A stretch of 64,000 nucleotides of DNA, from positions 5,846,060 through 5,910,059 of the forward strand of contig CM033108.1 of the NCBI GenBank assembly GCA_019321725.1, written 5' to 3'. The notes beneath the pieces are model-generated. The model did no database searches and had not been told where the DNA came from. It was given only the letters and a program-made list of their open reading frames with translations. Of the stretch, positions 1 to 13,000 are shown one piece after another. Made by a program: the position numbers and the translations under genes. Each line of letters starts with the position of its first letter. Position 1 is the first letter of the stretch. This stretch comes from Paulownia fortunei (taxonomy: Eukaryota; Streptophyta; Magnoliopsida; Lamiales; Paulowniaceae).

Positions 1-1885
1 TAAAAAAATATTTTTTTAATAGAATTTTAATAATAAATGGCGAAAAAAAAAATATTTTGATATTTTTCTTATTCCCCACACCTTAGATATAATACATGCC
101 TCACACATGCCGTATGACCCCTTATTAGATACATTATACACACACAATTATATCACACAAATGAGAGATGCACACATACTTATATATATTTTCGGAAACA
201 ACACACAAAACATAAAACATTCAACACACAATTTATCACCCACACACATTCTACACATAAATTCTCACACAAAATTTCTCTCCATCCAACACACACATTT
301 ATCCATATTTTTTCACACAATACACCAAGAACACACATACCTATTATCAAAGAGATTGGGATTTGAAGACGAGAAAAGTAGGAGTTTTATTGGGTATTGA
401 AGATTTTGAAGAAGAAATGAAAAATTACTTAATAGTTGTAATTTTTTGTTTTAATTTCTTTTGTCATTTTATTTAACTTTGATAAATTTGTAAGAATCAT
501 AATATTGAGAAACTCTTAGTAGTTGTTTAATTTCAATATGAGCTAAACTATTTTTATCAAAGTTTGAAAAATCATTTTTATGGAGATATGAGTTGATTTC
601 ATATTGTGATTGGAATGTTGGTTATAAACATATGTTATGTTCTTAATATTTTTTGTAATTTGACCAATTTTAAGTTGATTTTAATTATTGCAATTACGAT
701 CGAGATGTGAGGTTGTAACAATGAATATGATAGTATATGTCATAGGCCTACCCCTATAGAGATATAGACATAGGTACTTATTGTAGTCATAGATGTAAAA
801 ATCGAAAGCTAGTGGAATTGACAAAACTCAATGTACTCTTAATAGGATGGTCCATTACCAGAGATAGTACTGGTGGCTTACTAGGGATAGATTTGATCCA
901 ACTCGAGAGAAAATACCAATTACATTAAGAAGATTCGCCGTCACACACCCCACGTCATTCCAAATCACAATTAAGGTTCATAACAATATAGGATGGTTAA
1001 CCAATGTCTTAACTCTTCATGTTGAATTTATCCCCAATCTCCTTGGGTTTTAGTTAATTTTTTATTTTAGTAGTTGTTGCATTTTAATTCAATTACCACA
1101 ACATCTTTAGGTCAAATATAGTATATGTGATCTATATTTGGTACTCAAACACAATGCTCTAGGGATACGATACTTTACTCACTATTTTACTTATTGACAC
1201 CGTGTACTTGCGATTTTGTTATCGCCATTTTGGGGTCACCAATTGGTAGCGGCAATACACAGGCAACGATTGTTGAGAAGGTAATTTATTTTTGTGTTAT
1301 ATTATAAAATTTATTTTTGACACTCGTCCAAATTTTCAATTATTAGGTCAATTTTTTAAGTTCAATTTATATCGGTATTGAAAACGTGATAATAATAGGA
1401 CGACAATCACAATATCAAAATGTATATATTTTTTTTAATTTTATTTTTTATAATTTTTCATTGTTTTTGTTAAAATATGAATATTTATTTTTTATATTTT
1501 TATATGTATGTTATATTACAATTTGTACTATTTTATGAGAATAGAATGTAAATAATTAGTAGATTTTAAATTATCTATTTGAATTGAATAAAATCATGAG
1601 ATGGATATATTTTTCTAATATTTATAATTTATATTATTTTTTTGAATTGGAATTTACTTAATATTGGGATGTGTACTGTATTTTAAAAATAGAATGTAGA
1701 TAATTTAGCTATTTTTTGGAATATATGATAGTTTTATCATAGTTATTTGTTGAAAAAATTACATAAGATATGGACAATATTAAGTACATCATAATGAAAA
1801 ATAAATATATAAAAAAGTTAACATTTTGAATTGTCACTTTGAATAACGCATCGCTTAAAGTGATATATATATTTACTTTGAATTG
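1..1885. other. AT-rich intergenic DNA, no gene seen
   Basis: No open frame here resembles a protein. Positions 107-340 are rich in short CA/ACAC stretches, which leave a 97-codon open frame of very biased composition (His, Thr, Ile); I regard this as low-complexity DNA. The rest is AT-rich with scattered stops in all frames. The stretch 700-1260 is somewhat less AT-rich and could be a decayed retroelement, but I could not find ends or coding domains. Confidence 0.6.
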
Positions 1886-2325
1886 TACTACAACAAATCT
1901 ATTTTTTAGGAGGAAAAATTTCGTCTCTAACAAAGAACAATTCATCGCTAAATGACAATAGCGACGAAAAAATTTTGTCGCCATGTTTATTGTAATAAGT
2001 GCATGAAAAAATAACTTAGCGACGAAAGTAAGTAGTTTCGTCATCAACTTTAGCGACGACATATTTCGTCGCTAAACTTTAATATATCGTCGTGATGAAA
2101 AACATAAACACTTTCGTTGCTATAATATTTAAAAGAAATAAAAATTTAATATTTTATTTACTTTTAGCGACAAAACTCACCTATTTCGTCGCTAAAATTG
2201 TGAAAATAATAATTTATTTTTCTAGTTTTTAGCGACGGTTGTATGAAGTTTCGTTGCTAATTTAATAATTTTTTTAAAAAAAAATAAAAAAAACTTTATC
2301 AACGAATTTTCCAAAATTCGTCGAA
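1886..2325 (+). mobile_element. CACTA-like transposon end with palindromic subterminal repeats
   Basis: The stretch starts with tactacaacaaat, one base from the CACTA terminal motif seen at ends of plant En/Spm elements. It is followed by repeated copies of tagcgacgaaa and its inverse tttcgtcgcta, arranged as facing pairs at about 1963-1982, 2016-2077, 2165-2199, 2228-2260 and 2297-2325. Dense subterminal repeats next to the terminal motif are typical of CACTA elements, where they bind the transposase. Only one end was found; no matching inverted end and no transposase were seen nearby, so this is a truncated or decayed copy. A minus-strand open frame over 1709-2062 is made by these repeats and is not a gene. 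Confidence 0.5.
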
Positions 2326-3190
2326 TATTTCTTTTTTAATATTTTTGTTTATTTCGACCATTATATAATATTTTAAACAATAAATCCATAACCTGTTTGT
2401 CATAACCATTCACGAATATTCAACAACTTCCCACAATATATCCAACAACCATTCACAATACATCCATTATTCCAACAATCTAAATATCATTAATTAATAT
2501 TAAAAAAATTATCGTATATTAAACAAACCATCATCTATACAAGTCATATAAAGAAATCATTAAATAAATCATCATAAAAGGTGATAATAAAAGTAAAATA
2601 TCATAACATATACATTAAACAAAAGTCTAATACACTTAAAAAATGGACTGAACTTGAGGACTATCAAAGAATTTTCAGGTGTCGTTCCAACTAAAGAATA
2701 ACAAATCAAAAATTTAATTAGAAAGAAATCAACACTATATATTAAATGTAGTCGTATATATCAAAACAATATGAATAACTAATATGAACAATATTGACAT
2801 AACAATTTATCCATAAAAAAAAATGTATGAATAATTGTATATTATTGAAACACTTAAACTATAATATTGAAGCAGCAACAATGGCGTCACGATACTTCAC
2901 TCCAATCCAACAAAGACAACTTGTTCTTGAAACTCTTGATAGGGCGTTTCCAAGGCCTATGTGACAAGTTCTCTTTACCATCTTCCAAGTTTTTCATTGT
3001 CATAATTCTTAATATTACTATAATGTTTTCCTTGAACATGATATTATTTCATATCTTCTTTCTAATTATAAGGTGAGAGAGTCAGAGTTTAAGGAAGAAG
3101 AGAGAAAAATGTCGTTCATTTAACAAAGCTTGATATGATATTAACTTGTCTTCCATTCGTAAAGCACAGCTAGTGCCTGCAACGATCGTG
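2326..3190. other. AT-rich intergenic DNA, nothing recognised
   Basis: Low-complexity AT-rich sequence without an open frame that resembles a protein. It lies beyond the 3' side of the CBP60 gene and next to the CACTA-like end. The only structure is a short direct repeat of gccacttcctagttaaa just beyond it, around 3189-3242. Confidence 0.5.
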
Positions 3191-3445
3191 CCACTTCCTA
3201 GTTAAACAAAAGCGGGCAACACACAAGCCACTTCCTAGTTAAAGAAGTTAAAGAAAAGCATGCATATGTACTTGAATAACTGATATCCAGAGAAAAGAAT
3301 AACAAAGATGAATTCAAAACTTCATAGGGTTCAACATTGATTTGAAAACTGCTCTTTGTACAGCACCAAACTTGATTTGATGCAGAAGACACCATACAAA
3401 TGAAAGAAGACATAACAGCAAGTAAACTAGCCAGCACTAGGAAGC

Positions 3446-3587
3446 TTAACAAATACAGTTGCCGTCAGCTTCGGCAGGCGAATCTTCACTCAGTGCTGGA
3501 TTGAACATGAATGACTTAGAAAATTCTATGTGTCTATGCGACACTCGTTCTAATAGTCTCTGGGCATTTTTTGCCAGCTCTCTCACA
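3446..3587 (-). pseudogene. Possible C-terminal exon or gene fragment, unrecognised
   Basis: On the minus strand a frame stays open for about 45 codons and ends at a TAA (3446-3448). It reads in part RELAKNAQRLLERVSHRHIE and ends near EADGNCIC. The composition (alternating charged and hydrophobic residues, helix-like N part, acidic tail) looks like the end of a real protein rather than AT-rich noise. There is no ATG, and a stop lies a few codons upstream, so it would need a splice acceptor (an AG near 3590) or be a fragment. It sits 235 bp beyond the CBP60 stop codon on the same strand. CBP60 proteins do not usually end this way. I do not recognise the family. Confidence 0.25.
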
Positions 3588-3822
3588 CAAATTATATATT
3601 ATTGTTGGAGAGATAGACCCAAAGACCATAGAACCTAATATTGCATAGAATTATCCGAAATTACTCTAACCTTACAAGAGAACTAGGCCTATCCAAACTC
3701 CCTTCCCAAGAGTAATAAGATCAAGACTCTCAATATACTAACCATATTACAAATCTAACCTATTTCTCATCTGAGAAGAAGCTTGCCTCTTATGCTTGCT
3801 TTTGAGATCATTGTTTTACATT

Positions 3823-6800
3823 TTACACATAGTTGTAGAAGTGTTTCCATTTTCTTGCAGCCACATTACGCCTAACCAGTATCCGCCACTTAACCACCGC
3901 CAGAACCTTGCACCACCTTGTTTTGGGCCTTCCGTTCCTGGGGATAAGGATTTCAGAGTTAGAGGAAAATATACCAATGCCATGATTGCTGGGATCAAGA
4001 AACAATCCATTCCCTTGCCATGCTGATGACTCGACCTGAAAATTATCATCGATCAGAAGATCATCAGTTGACAGCTGTGACCCCATGTAGTTGCCACCAG
4101 AAGCCCAAGTATCATGCCCTCCAATATAGAGTCCGCTTGGAGAATCACTCATCCCAAAACCATTCCTAAATGTTGGATTGAAGCCTTGCACTGAATGTGA
4201 ACTCTCCCCCAACTCGAAGGAACAATTATCTTGTTCCACTTCAGTTTTATAAGGTGGTGACATTGTTGGATGATCAGTCTTCATCTCCGTTTCACGTTGA
4301 TCTGTGAACAAAATGTTATTTCAAATACTTTCAAAGGTAAGATATATGTGGCAATAAGAATATTAACAAACAGGCTTTTGGCAAAGCAGTAATTGTGAGC
4401 TATGACTTGCACATTTAAATGGTTTGCTGTCAAGGTTTTAAATTAACTAAATTTACATTTTTTGACAGGATCAATCATACAGTTACAGCATTGTATGCTG
4501 CCTTATTCATTTTGTGCAGTTATTTCTTAGTGAGTGCCAAAGTCCCCATAAGTTTCAAGAAATTGAAAGCAGCCTGGACCAGTATAAGAATAATTGAAAA
4601 TTAAGGTTATTGCAAGTAATTTATAAGAAAGTCCCATGATGGAAAAACAAGTTTGATAGTTCATTACCTTGTTCTAGGAAATTGACACCATGGAGACCCA
4701 AGTTAGGATTGGTAAAACTGTCAGATGCTGGACTTTCCAAAAGCATTGGGTATCCAGCAATTGATGGGTCACAAACTGAAACCAACTCCGTTAAGTTTTT
4801 GTAAGCATGCTGCTTCAGATCTTCCACCATTTTCTGTTATAGGAATAGGGAAATTATGTCAGTTTCATATCAGAGGACGACACTTCTTGTCCAAGATGCT
4901 GGTTTACAAATTTATATGCAAGAAATTTGAAATCACTGACATTCGCTGAACTATTCTGTTTCAAATTCTGAAATTAGAATGTCGGTTAACTTCTGATGCA
5001 CTAACTTTGACAATCTAACTCTACCTTCCATTGGATGTTAAAGCTAATCAAATTTTGTTGAAATGCAAACTGGAAAACCTGAGGTATAGTTGGGATGATC
5101 AGCCAATTCTTTAGTATATGATGATTATCATCTCAAAGTTTTAAGCCGGCCAGTAATCTCTAATAAAAGTTCTGAGCAGAGTTGATGCAAAGTTACATTT
5201 TTTGAGATTATTCGTTTTGTGCCACTAAAATGAAGCACCCCCTACTCAAGCCAGATAAAGTTTGAAATCAGAAAAAAGTTTTGAGGCTAAAGATACCAAC
5301 CATCTGATATTTGTTGAGACTATTCACAGAATGGTAATTTTGTCCTTCAAAAGTCACTCCAACAACATTGTATATGGAGTTGAATAACAGCTCAGTCCCA
5401 TGTGCAGTCCTGTACATGTATTTCTTGTCATCTAAAGTACACGTCGTAGCATGTCCAGTGATCGTCTCCCATGTCTTATTTGAGACTTTATGAAGTATCT
5501 ACATATTGAGCATATAGGGTTAGATGGTTCAAAAAAGATGGGTTTGCTTTTCATTGAAGCAAATTTTATATCTCACGATGGATCAAGAACAAGTCTCTTA
5601 CAGTACGTAGTGTGAACTGGTCTGTAACATAGAGCCTCAAGAAATCTCTAACAGAGGATATCCCAAACTGAGTCAGTTTTTTATGGGACGAACCCCCTTT
5701 AGCTATCTTCTCCAACCGCCATACTTCATCATCCAAGGATGGGGGATAATGCTTCTGGTAAGCTGAACAACAGATAATATATCAGTGCATAATTCTTTTT
5801 CCATTTGCTAGCAATACATGATATAGGATTAATATTTAACATTTTGATGAAATCCTACAAGAAAAACAGCTTAAGCTTGTTAACTATACGAGTGCTTGAT
5901 TACATTTTGATGAAATCCTACAAGAAAAACAGCTTAAGCTTGTTAACTATACGAGTGCTTGATTTTTTTTACCCATCAAACTTTTTCTCCAATTACACTC
6001 AGCTTAATTCATATTAGTTTCAGTTTTCTTTTATAATTCATATTAGATATTCACTGTTGCTCTGAGACAGAGAAGCTAGACATTTGTTGCCTGGTCCAAC
6101 CACAACATGTAGTGTTAATTTTCAAAAACCAGACAAAGATGAAAGGAGTACTAAGATATTTTTACATTATAAAAATAGATAGCTACAAGAAATAGCTAAT
6201 TTATTGCTAAGTGAAGGGAAAGTCAAAAGAACTTGCAGAACATGGTACTGAAAGAATAGGTTGAAAATGCCCTTCTTAGCGTGACAAAACTTTACACTAC
6301 TGAAAGGTGAGAAGTGGTTCAGAAGAAACACTTACACTCCCCGCGCTGATCTTTAACTTTGAAGGCATTGCTCATTGCTTCTCTGATGCTTCTATCATCA
6401 GAACTAGTATGCACCTTTGCTCCCAACCGAAACTTCCCACTTCTAATCCAGCTTGAATTATCAGTGAAGCTTACCTCACCAATATAACCGACTCCATTCT
6501 GCAAGGTAACTATCAACTCTCCAATCACCAATGGCCTTTTACCTTCTCTGTTCTTTACTATTTTTCTATCAAACTCCTCCGTCGTCCAATCTTCCCGATC
6601 ATCTTGTCCAAAATCACCATCAAGAACAACGATGGTAACTTTGAGTGAAGATAGGGGACCAGATGTTATTATTTCTTTTGAACTAGAATCGTACAAGACA
6701 ACTTTTATAGGACTTCTGTCCTCGGACACAACCTGACTGCCCGTAAACAGGGTGCAGGGCAAATTACTATGAAACTGCAGCTGCAAACTCCTTGATCCAG

Positions 6801-7962
6801 CTTGATTGTAAGAGGATCTACAAGAAACATGCAATGAAAACAATTTTAGATTAAACTACATATCAACATCAATACAGTAGTTAAAGTACTTAATCATAGC
6901 AGTGATTAATATAGTCCAAACAATCCCATGACAGACAAGAATTAAAGTAATTTGTTGCAATATGATACTTGAAGTAGAAAGCACAGAACAAGTCATGCAA
7001 AATATGACTGCATAAAAAATAACACAAAACAAAACTGACCTCAAAAACGGGTCGATTGCACGGTCCACTGCCTCTTGAACCTATCAAGAGAAGGAAAATA
7101 GAATAATAAATATGTGAAGTCAAAAAGAAGATATCAAAGTTACTTATTCTATAATAAAACAAGTCTAAATTGAGTATCCAATACGCAGTATATCAGGCTA
7201 TTAACTCTGGGAAAACAAATCACATCAATTATCCAACTGATCTATTATGACTACTTTTGAAAATTATATCATTTAAAGTAGGCCAAATGAAATGGTAAAT
7301 ACAAAAATGATGTAACATGAGATGTTTACTGCTTTAGACATCCAGGCACACATCAAATTAAGTCCGCGTCAAATATGATTATTCACCCGAAAGAAAAAGA
7401 AATTGCTATGAACTGGTAAAAAGTGCAAACCTTCAACAAAACCAAATTATTTAATATATATAGTCTAAGTTTGCTTGACAAATTTAACAAGAAAACTTCC
7501 AAGGCCCATTTTTATGAGACAATTCAGGTCTGATTCTTTTACTCCAAGTAAGCTAAATAAACAAGAGGGTTATTATTGAATCATCGAAACCTTATCAATT
7601 CCAAAGCATCAAGCATGAGTACAGATACATCCCCACATATATATAAGAGAAGAACACTTATCAACAGCACAAAGATGGATATCTCATGACTTGAAAACAA
7701 CAACAAATATCATACCCATTTTCTAATGATGGGTTCCAAGCAGGGTACAGATTCTTGCAGAGTCCGACCATAATTCAGCCCTTTGAATATACTGCACAAA
7801 CTCGGTCGAAAAAAGGAAAATCAGTAGATAGCACAAATTAGAAAAAAAGAACAGCAAATGAATCAAGCACTATTCAACCCACGTCGAAACTAAATGCCGG
7901 CGTTTAATCGGAAGTTCAGAACCTTCCTCAGACCCCTCCCTAAGCTGTCGTTTCAGTACCAT
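3823..7962 (-). CDS. CBP60-family calmodulin-binding transcription factor, 8 exons
   Basis: Plant CALMODULIN-BINDING PROTEIN 60 family: nuclear, sequence-specific DNA-binding factors, several of which act in salicylic-acid immunity. Coding exons in transcript order: 7962-7883, 7791-7716, 7080-7040, 6817-6336, 5762-5602, 5498-5301, 4833-4668, 4301-3823. They join in frame to 1683 nt (560 aa), with GT-AG introns throughout. The conserved CBP60 region starts near residue 77 (LQLQFHSNLP), continues through VVLDGDF, EDWTTEEF, GKRPL and FTDNSSWIRSGKFRLGAKV in exon 4, and runs through YPPSLDDEVWRLEKIAKGG in exon 5 to about residue 350. The N-terminus is basic (MVLKRQLREG, PIKRRH). The last 30 residues are basic with Trp (RWCKVLAVVKW) and are a plausible calmodulin-binding helix, as in the CBP60a-f branch. 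The start is the first ATG giving the family's N-terminal KRQLREG motif. The subgroup is not assigned. Confidence 0.9.
5839..5964. repeat. Exact 63-bp tandem duplication in CBP60 intron 4
   Basis: Two adjacent 63-base copies (5839-5901 and 5902-5964), each starting acattttgatgaaatcc and ending gtgcttgatt, are identical by eye. They lie in the intron between exon 4 (ends 6336) and exon 5 (starts 5762) and do not touch splice sites. Identity of both copies points to a recent duplication. Confidence 0.95.
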
Positions 7963-8419
7963 CAAAGAGCCAAGATTCACAAGCTTAAAAAGTTTAGTAA
8001 TTGAAAGGGGAAGAAGATGCTTCAAAAACTATTAAGGCAGGCCGGTAGCCCAAAACTGTCAGCCGCCAATGCTTAAATAGGAACCATAAGCAGTGATCAA
8101 TTTACTGGAAACTACCTAGGAAGCTTCACCAAACATTTAAACAAACACTCTGCTCACAGAAGTCAAGCACATATATTTATCATTTACACAAAATAACAAG
8201 AACCCTCCAACTATCTTTCATTATTTTAAGGATTAACCCACAAACCCTGTGTGTCTTTGTGTTGGATTGAGGTTTTATCGTGGTGTTCAATTTTCTTGGA
8301 TCATGTAAAAAAAAAAAAAGGATCTTGGTATCCCCACATTACGAAACACCGTAGTTTATATAGATGGGCAGTATGCCACTTGTTGTGTGTTCCAAGAAAG
8401 CTATTCAACTAAACTGAAA

Positions 8420-8700
8420 TAACCGCGTGAAAGAGGAAAGGTACTAGTAGAGTACAAATCAAGAACATAAATCATTATTCATGATAATGTGGCATGTAAT
8501 AACAGTCCAAAGATTAAACAAAAAAAAGACAATGTTAGAAGAGGGAAAAACAATGAAAATAACGCGGATTTGCTGACTAGTTCGAAAAAATTATGTTGAG
8601 AGATGTGATAGATGCTTGAGAAGAAGTTTGGCGGAAGGTGCAACGCGGTGAAAACACCAGCACACGTCGGATAGAAAAAAAGAATGTGGCGCGTTTAGGT
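8420..8700 (-). promoter_or_regulatory. Cluster of four CGCG boxes upstream of CBP60
   Basis: Matches to the (A/C/G)CGCG(G/T/C) core bound by CAMTA calmodulin-binding transcription activators occur at 8423-8428 (CCGCGT), 8562-8567 (ACGCGG), 8643-8648 (ACGCGG) and 8689-8694 (GCGCGT). They lie about 460-730 bp upstream of the CBP60 start codon, in DNA where CpG is otherwise scarce. CAMTA factors are known to control members of the CBP60/SARD1 group in Arabidopsis, so regulation here is plausible but inferred. Confidence 0.4.
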
Positions 8701-8774
8701 GGACATTTCGACAGCGTCACAAAGACTTGCAAAAGTCTTTCTTGGACGGGGTGGGGGTTTTAACGTAAGTTTAT

Positions 8775-9235
8775 TTATTGTATGTTTGGAGCATTTTTAC
8801 GATAAATATTTATTTTTTAAAAAAAATTATTAAGTGTTTTTTTATAATTTTTTTTTCATTATTAACATATGTTTGGTAAAACTTATTTGTAAAAAGTGTT
8901 TTAAAATTAGAAATTCATTCTTAACATTCATCTATATTTTGTAAACTAGTTGAAAAGTACATTTTTAACATATATTTAACAATATTGTCCCTATTTATAT
9001 TAAATTTTTGTTCTGCAACATATGAATTCTCAAATAATTACATACTTTTTTTATAATACTTTAGTAAGTTATATAATGTAATATTTTTTGTCAATTATTA
9101 ATTTTATATTTTTTTAGAATTGTTTAAAAAAAATTCTTAAATCAAATTAATAAAAAAAGTACTAATTCATAGTTCATTTTCTCTATCAAGATTGCCGCTT
9201 CAATTTTTATGTATTTTTATATATATATTATATAC

Positions 9236-9319
<84 letters not shown>

Positions 9320-10085
9320 CACACTCACACTATGTTAATATATATGATTGTATGTGTACACACACGGATGTTCAGGCACAATAAACACACGCATATATAT
9401 ATATATAAATGTTTATATGTGTATAAATAATTTTACATAACATCAGTATACACATTATTTGTATAAATCTATATTTATAAATAAATATAAGTTTATATAT
9501 AGTCATCGATCATATATATAGCTATATGAGCTAGTGTACAATATTGATATAAATATAAGTAATAAATTTAATTTGTTATACATAAATAAAGTTATAACTT
9601 ATAAATACATCAACATAGATTTGATATATATAAACATATTGTAGATATACTTATATATTATTATATAAATACTTATTTTACATATAAAAGATCTATATAG
9701 GGTTGTGTGCCTGTGTGTGTGTGTGTGTGTATAAACTATCTGTTTCTGTGTGTGTGTGTTGGGGTGGGGTGGGGGATGCACAGACTCATATATGTATATA
9801 TATGCATATATTTTAGTTGATGAAGATCATAATTAAAAATTTGGGGGAAATTTTAGGACAAGGTAGAAACTTATTTCTTAGTTATGAATCTTGTGGTTTC
9901 CAATTAATGAATAATTATTTTTCATGTTTAAATAAGAAATGGGTTTCTTTTTTCTTTTTTAACTTTTAACGGGAATATGCTATTTAATCCACTTCTATTA
10001 ATTTTACCAAACAAAATATGGAATTAAAACAATAATAATTTTTTTCTCAAAATCGTCTTTCTCTCGTACCAAACATGTGCTTTGA
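8775..10085. repeat. Possible foldback element around dinucleotide repeats
   Basis: The left part (from about 8775, tgtatgtttggagca, and again atatgtttggtaaaactt near 8869) resembles the reverse complement of the right part (taccaaacatgtgc near 10070 and ttttaccaaacaaaatatgg near 10000). This suggests an old transposon with inverted ends. Similarity is patchy and no target duplication was identified. The centre holds (AC)n/(AT)n at 9239-9314 and (GT)n at 9713-9760. Confidence 0.25.
9239..9314. repeat. Compound microsatellite (AC)n(AT)n
   Basis: An uninterrupted AC run from about 9239 to 9276 passes directly into an AT run to about 9314. Open frames across it encode only Thr-His and Tyr-Ile runs and are not genes. 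A separate GT-rich stretch follows at about 9713-9760. Confidence 0.95.
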
Positions 10086-13000
10086 ATTATTATGTGGATA
10101 AGACAACATTTGTGCTCTCCCACATGATCCAAGAGTATTAGGGGGTTGGGGGCAATATATTTGGTCTACAATTCTAACAATTAAAGTATGATGCAGATCA
10201 TCCAATCATCACACCTATGATCATTTGGAGATTTTAGGAGTGAGAATGAAAAATAATTTAAGGCACATGAATATATTGATTATCAACATTCATAGAGAAG
10301 GAGACAAGATTATTAATTTTTTGTCCAAGTTTGCAACACACTTACCTCAGTAACTTTCACAACACAATAATTCTCCAAAACATTACTTGGCTTAATTAGA
10401 ATTGATCAATTTGACTTACCATTATTTAGACATATATGAGTCACACTGCATATATTTTGTAGAGTTTTGCTATACAGATAACTTTACATAGAGTTCATTT
10501 AGATGAAGTATATTAAGGGATAGTATTTTTTATTTTATTAAAATACAATATAGTGTTTATTTCTTATACTATCTATAGGTTATGAATCATTGTCTTAATC
10601 AACACCCATAACATGGGGGGGGACAAAAAGTATGATGCAGATCCTTTGTTGATTATTGGAGCAATTTTGCTTTTTTTTTTTTTCCTTAAAATAAACTTAG
10701 GTGAAAATTTTATCCTTGGCTATTTTAGAGTTGATATTAATGAGATTAATTAAAATGAAAGGCCTAGTTAGAGTGAGACTTTCTTGGTCAATAAAAAATA
10801 TTTTTTCCTCTAGGACTTTTTCCATATTCTCTTTATTTAATTGGCAACAAATAATATTGCCAAGTATTAACCTAAAAGGGTTTATGGAATTAATAAAAAA
10901 TTAATTATTCAGTTGACTAAGACATTTTCTAAAAGAAAATTGTGATTAGACAAATCATTAAAAAAAAAATGTTAGTAGGTTATTTTAAAGCCAATGGGAG
11001 TAGTTAACAGAAATTAGAACTCAAGTTGCTATTGAATTTCAATTCAAAGTCCTTGGAGATATTCATTTAATAAAGGGTTTCTGTTAGGTAAATAAATATT
11101 TCAGAAAAAAAAAATCTAACAAGATAGCTTTTTGCTTTTATTGATTCGGACAAGGCAAAGATTTGTCATTTGTTTCTTTTCGATTTTTTTTATTTCCATT
11201 GTTACACTCAACCAAGATTCTCAATTTCCATTCGCATCAATCAGTTGATCGCTTTCAATGTCTCCACACCATTGCCAAGAATTTCTATTTTTATTTAAGT
11301 GGAACGATTATATATATTATTACATTATAAATATTAATAATTAACAATTATATAGTAATTAAAAAATAATTAAAACACACTTTTTTTTTTGTGAATTCGA
11401 ATCAATAATTTTGTAGTGTTGAAGTGTCAGTATTACCATTTAAATTAGGCTTTATTATTTGGAAAAAGAGTTTTGAGTGTGTGTTGTTTCATGTGAATCG
11501 AAAAATATAGATTGTTATAGTGAATTATAATAAAAAAAAGTTAAAAATTAACGTGAAAAATAATATTGACAAAATCACTTCATGAATTGAGAAATAGTGC
11601 AAATTGTCCCTCACAAAGGGAATAATTGCTTATAGTTTTTCATTTAAATTTTAAAATGCAATTCTCCACGGAGGCAAGAGTGCATAATTTTTGGACTGCT
11701 CATTTGAGAAAATTGAGGATGATAGTATTATTATTAGTTCAAGTTTATAAGAAATATTACAAATACACAAGGAAAGAAGTACCAAGCAAGTTCCGGGGAC
11801 TTATCAACCATCAAAGCTTTTTTAAGGGCAATTTCTAGGAAATTAAAATAGTCTTTCTTGCATATTCCAGGAAGTTTTATATTTGACTTCTTGTCTCCAC
11901 CAAAATTGTTTGAATTTGCCTTCGTCAGATTTTTATGCACAAGAGTGGAAATCAAAATTCTCGGACGGTGTCTACGAGGTTGTTAAGATCTTTTTTATTT
12001 CTGAAATATGTTATTTTCAGAGAGAATAATAAAAAAAATGTAGTTTTGGAAAAAATAAATAAATTTTGTGGGAATTTTTTAAGATTTGAGATGAAAATGC
12101 AATAATTACAATTGATTTGATATAATTTTTTAAAAAAATATATAATGAAATGTGGAATAATTTTTGAAAATAATACAAAGATAAAAGAATAATAATAATT
12201 ATAGTTGATGTGATCAGTGTTTTTTATGGAAAAAAACTTTGAATATGAATATATTTTTTTAAAATAATTATTTTTTATTAAAAAAAAGTCACAAGCAAAC
12301 AAAATTTTGAAGAAAAATTTTCATAGATGAAAATCACCCAAATTTTCACAAACAATCATAACCTACGAGTTCAAGTCCCATCAATTTGGTTGTTATATAT
12401 TTGTATAATAGGTATTTAATATCTTGATATAATTGCTAATTTGAATAGATATTTAAAATTTGAATATAATAAATGATAATTTCTCTAGAAAACAATGACA
12501 AAGCACAAAAAATATGATCAAGAAGAAGATAGCTTGACTTTTTATTTAAAAAATCACAACATAGATTCTTATTGGAATAGTTGTAGAGATCTCCTCGAAA
12601 GTTGGTGTAAATACAAATACACCTTCTCAATTTACATAATTACTTCGAGCATTCGTCATGTTTCTTATGATCGAACAAATGAATAAGCCATTAAGGTTTT
12701 TGTTGAAAAATGATAATATTAGCAAAAAGAAATGAATGAAAATTCAATCTTGTCCTTATGTTGCCTTTAGGGATAATTACATAAATTTCTCATGATATTT
12801 GGTCTAAATACAAATAGATCCCATAATATTTTTCATTTTATATCAATTTTCCTTGAGATTTAATTCAGACTTGCATTCTAAATCACTTTAGTTAAGATGT
12901 GAGTATTCAGAAAATTAATGTATGGATTTGTTATATTTTATTTTTCTATCACATTATTTTCTATTTTTAAAAATAATGAGCAGCATAATTTTATTTTAAT

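Noticed and set aside
107..400. 97-codon plus-strand open frame
   Set aside because: His/Thr/Ile-rich product from CA-rich repeats; no family resemblance.
1709..2062. 117-codon minus-strand open frame
   Set aside because: It overlaps the CACTA-like subterminal repeats and is low complexity.
9209..9430. Open frame across the AC/AT microsatellite
   Set aside because: It encodes only Thr-His and Tyr-Ile runs.
10183..10643. 17-bp direct repeat aaagtatgatgcagatc at 10183 and 10627 as ends of a small element
   Set aside because: No further similarity next to the two copies and no matching target duplication; may be chance or a scrap.
11965..12380. A SINE from A box near 11970 and B box near 12366
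   Set aside because: The boxes lie about 400 bp apart, too far for one polymerase III promoter; an interrupting insertion could not be shown.
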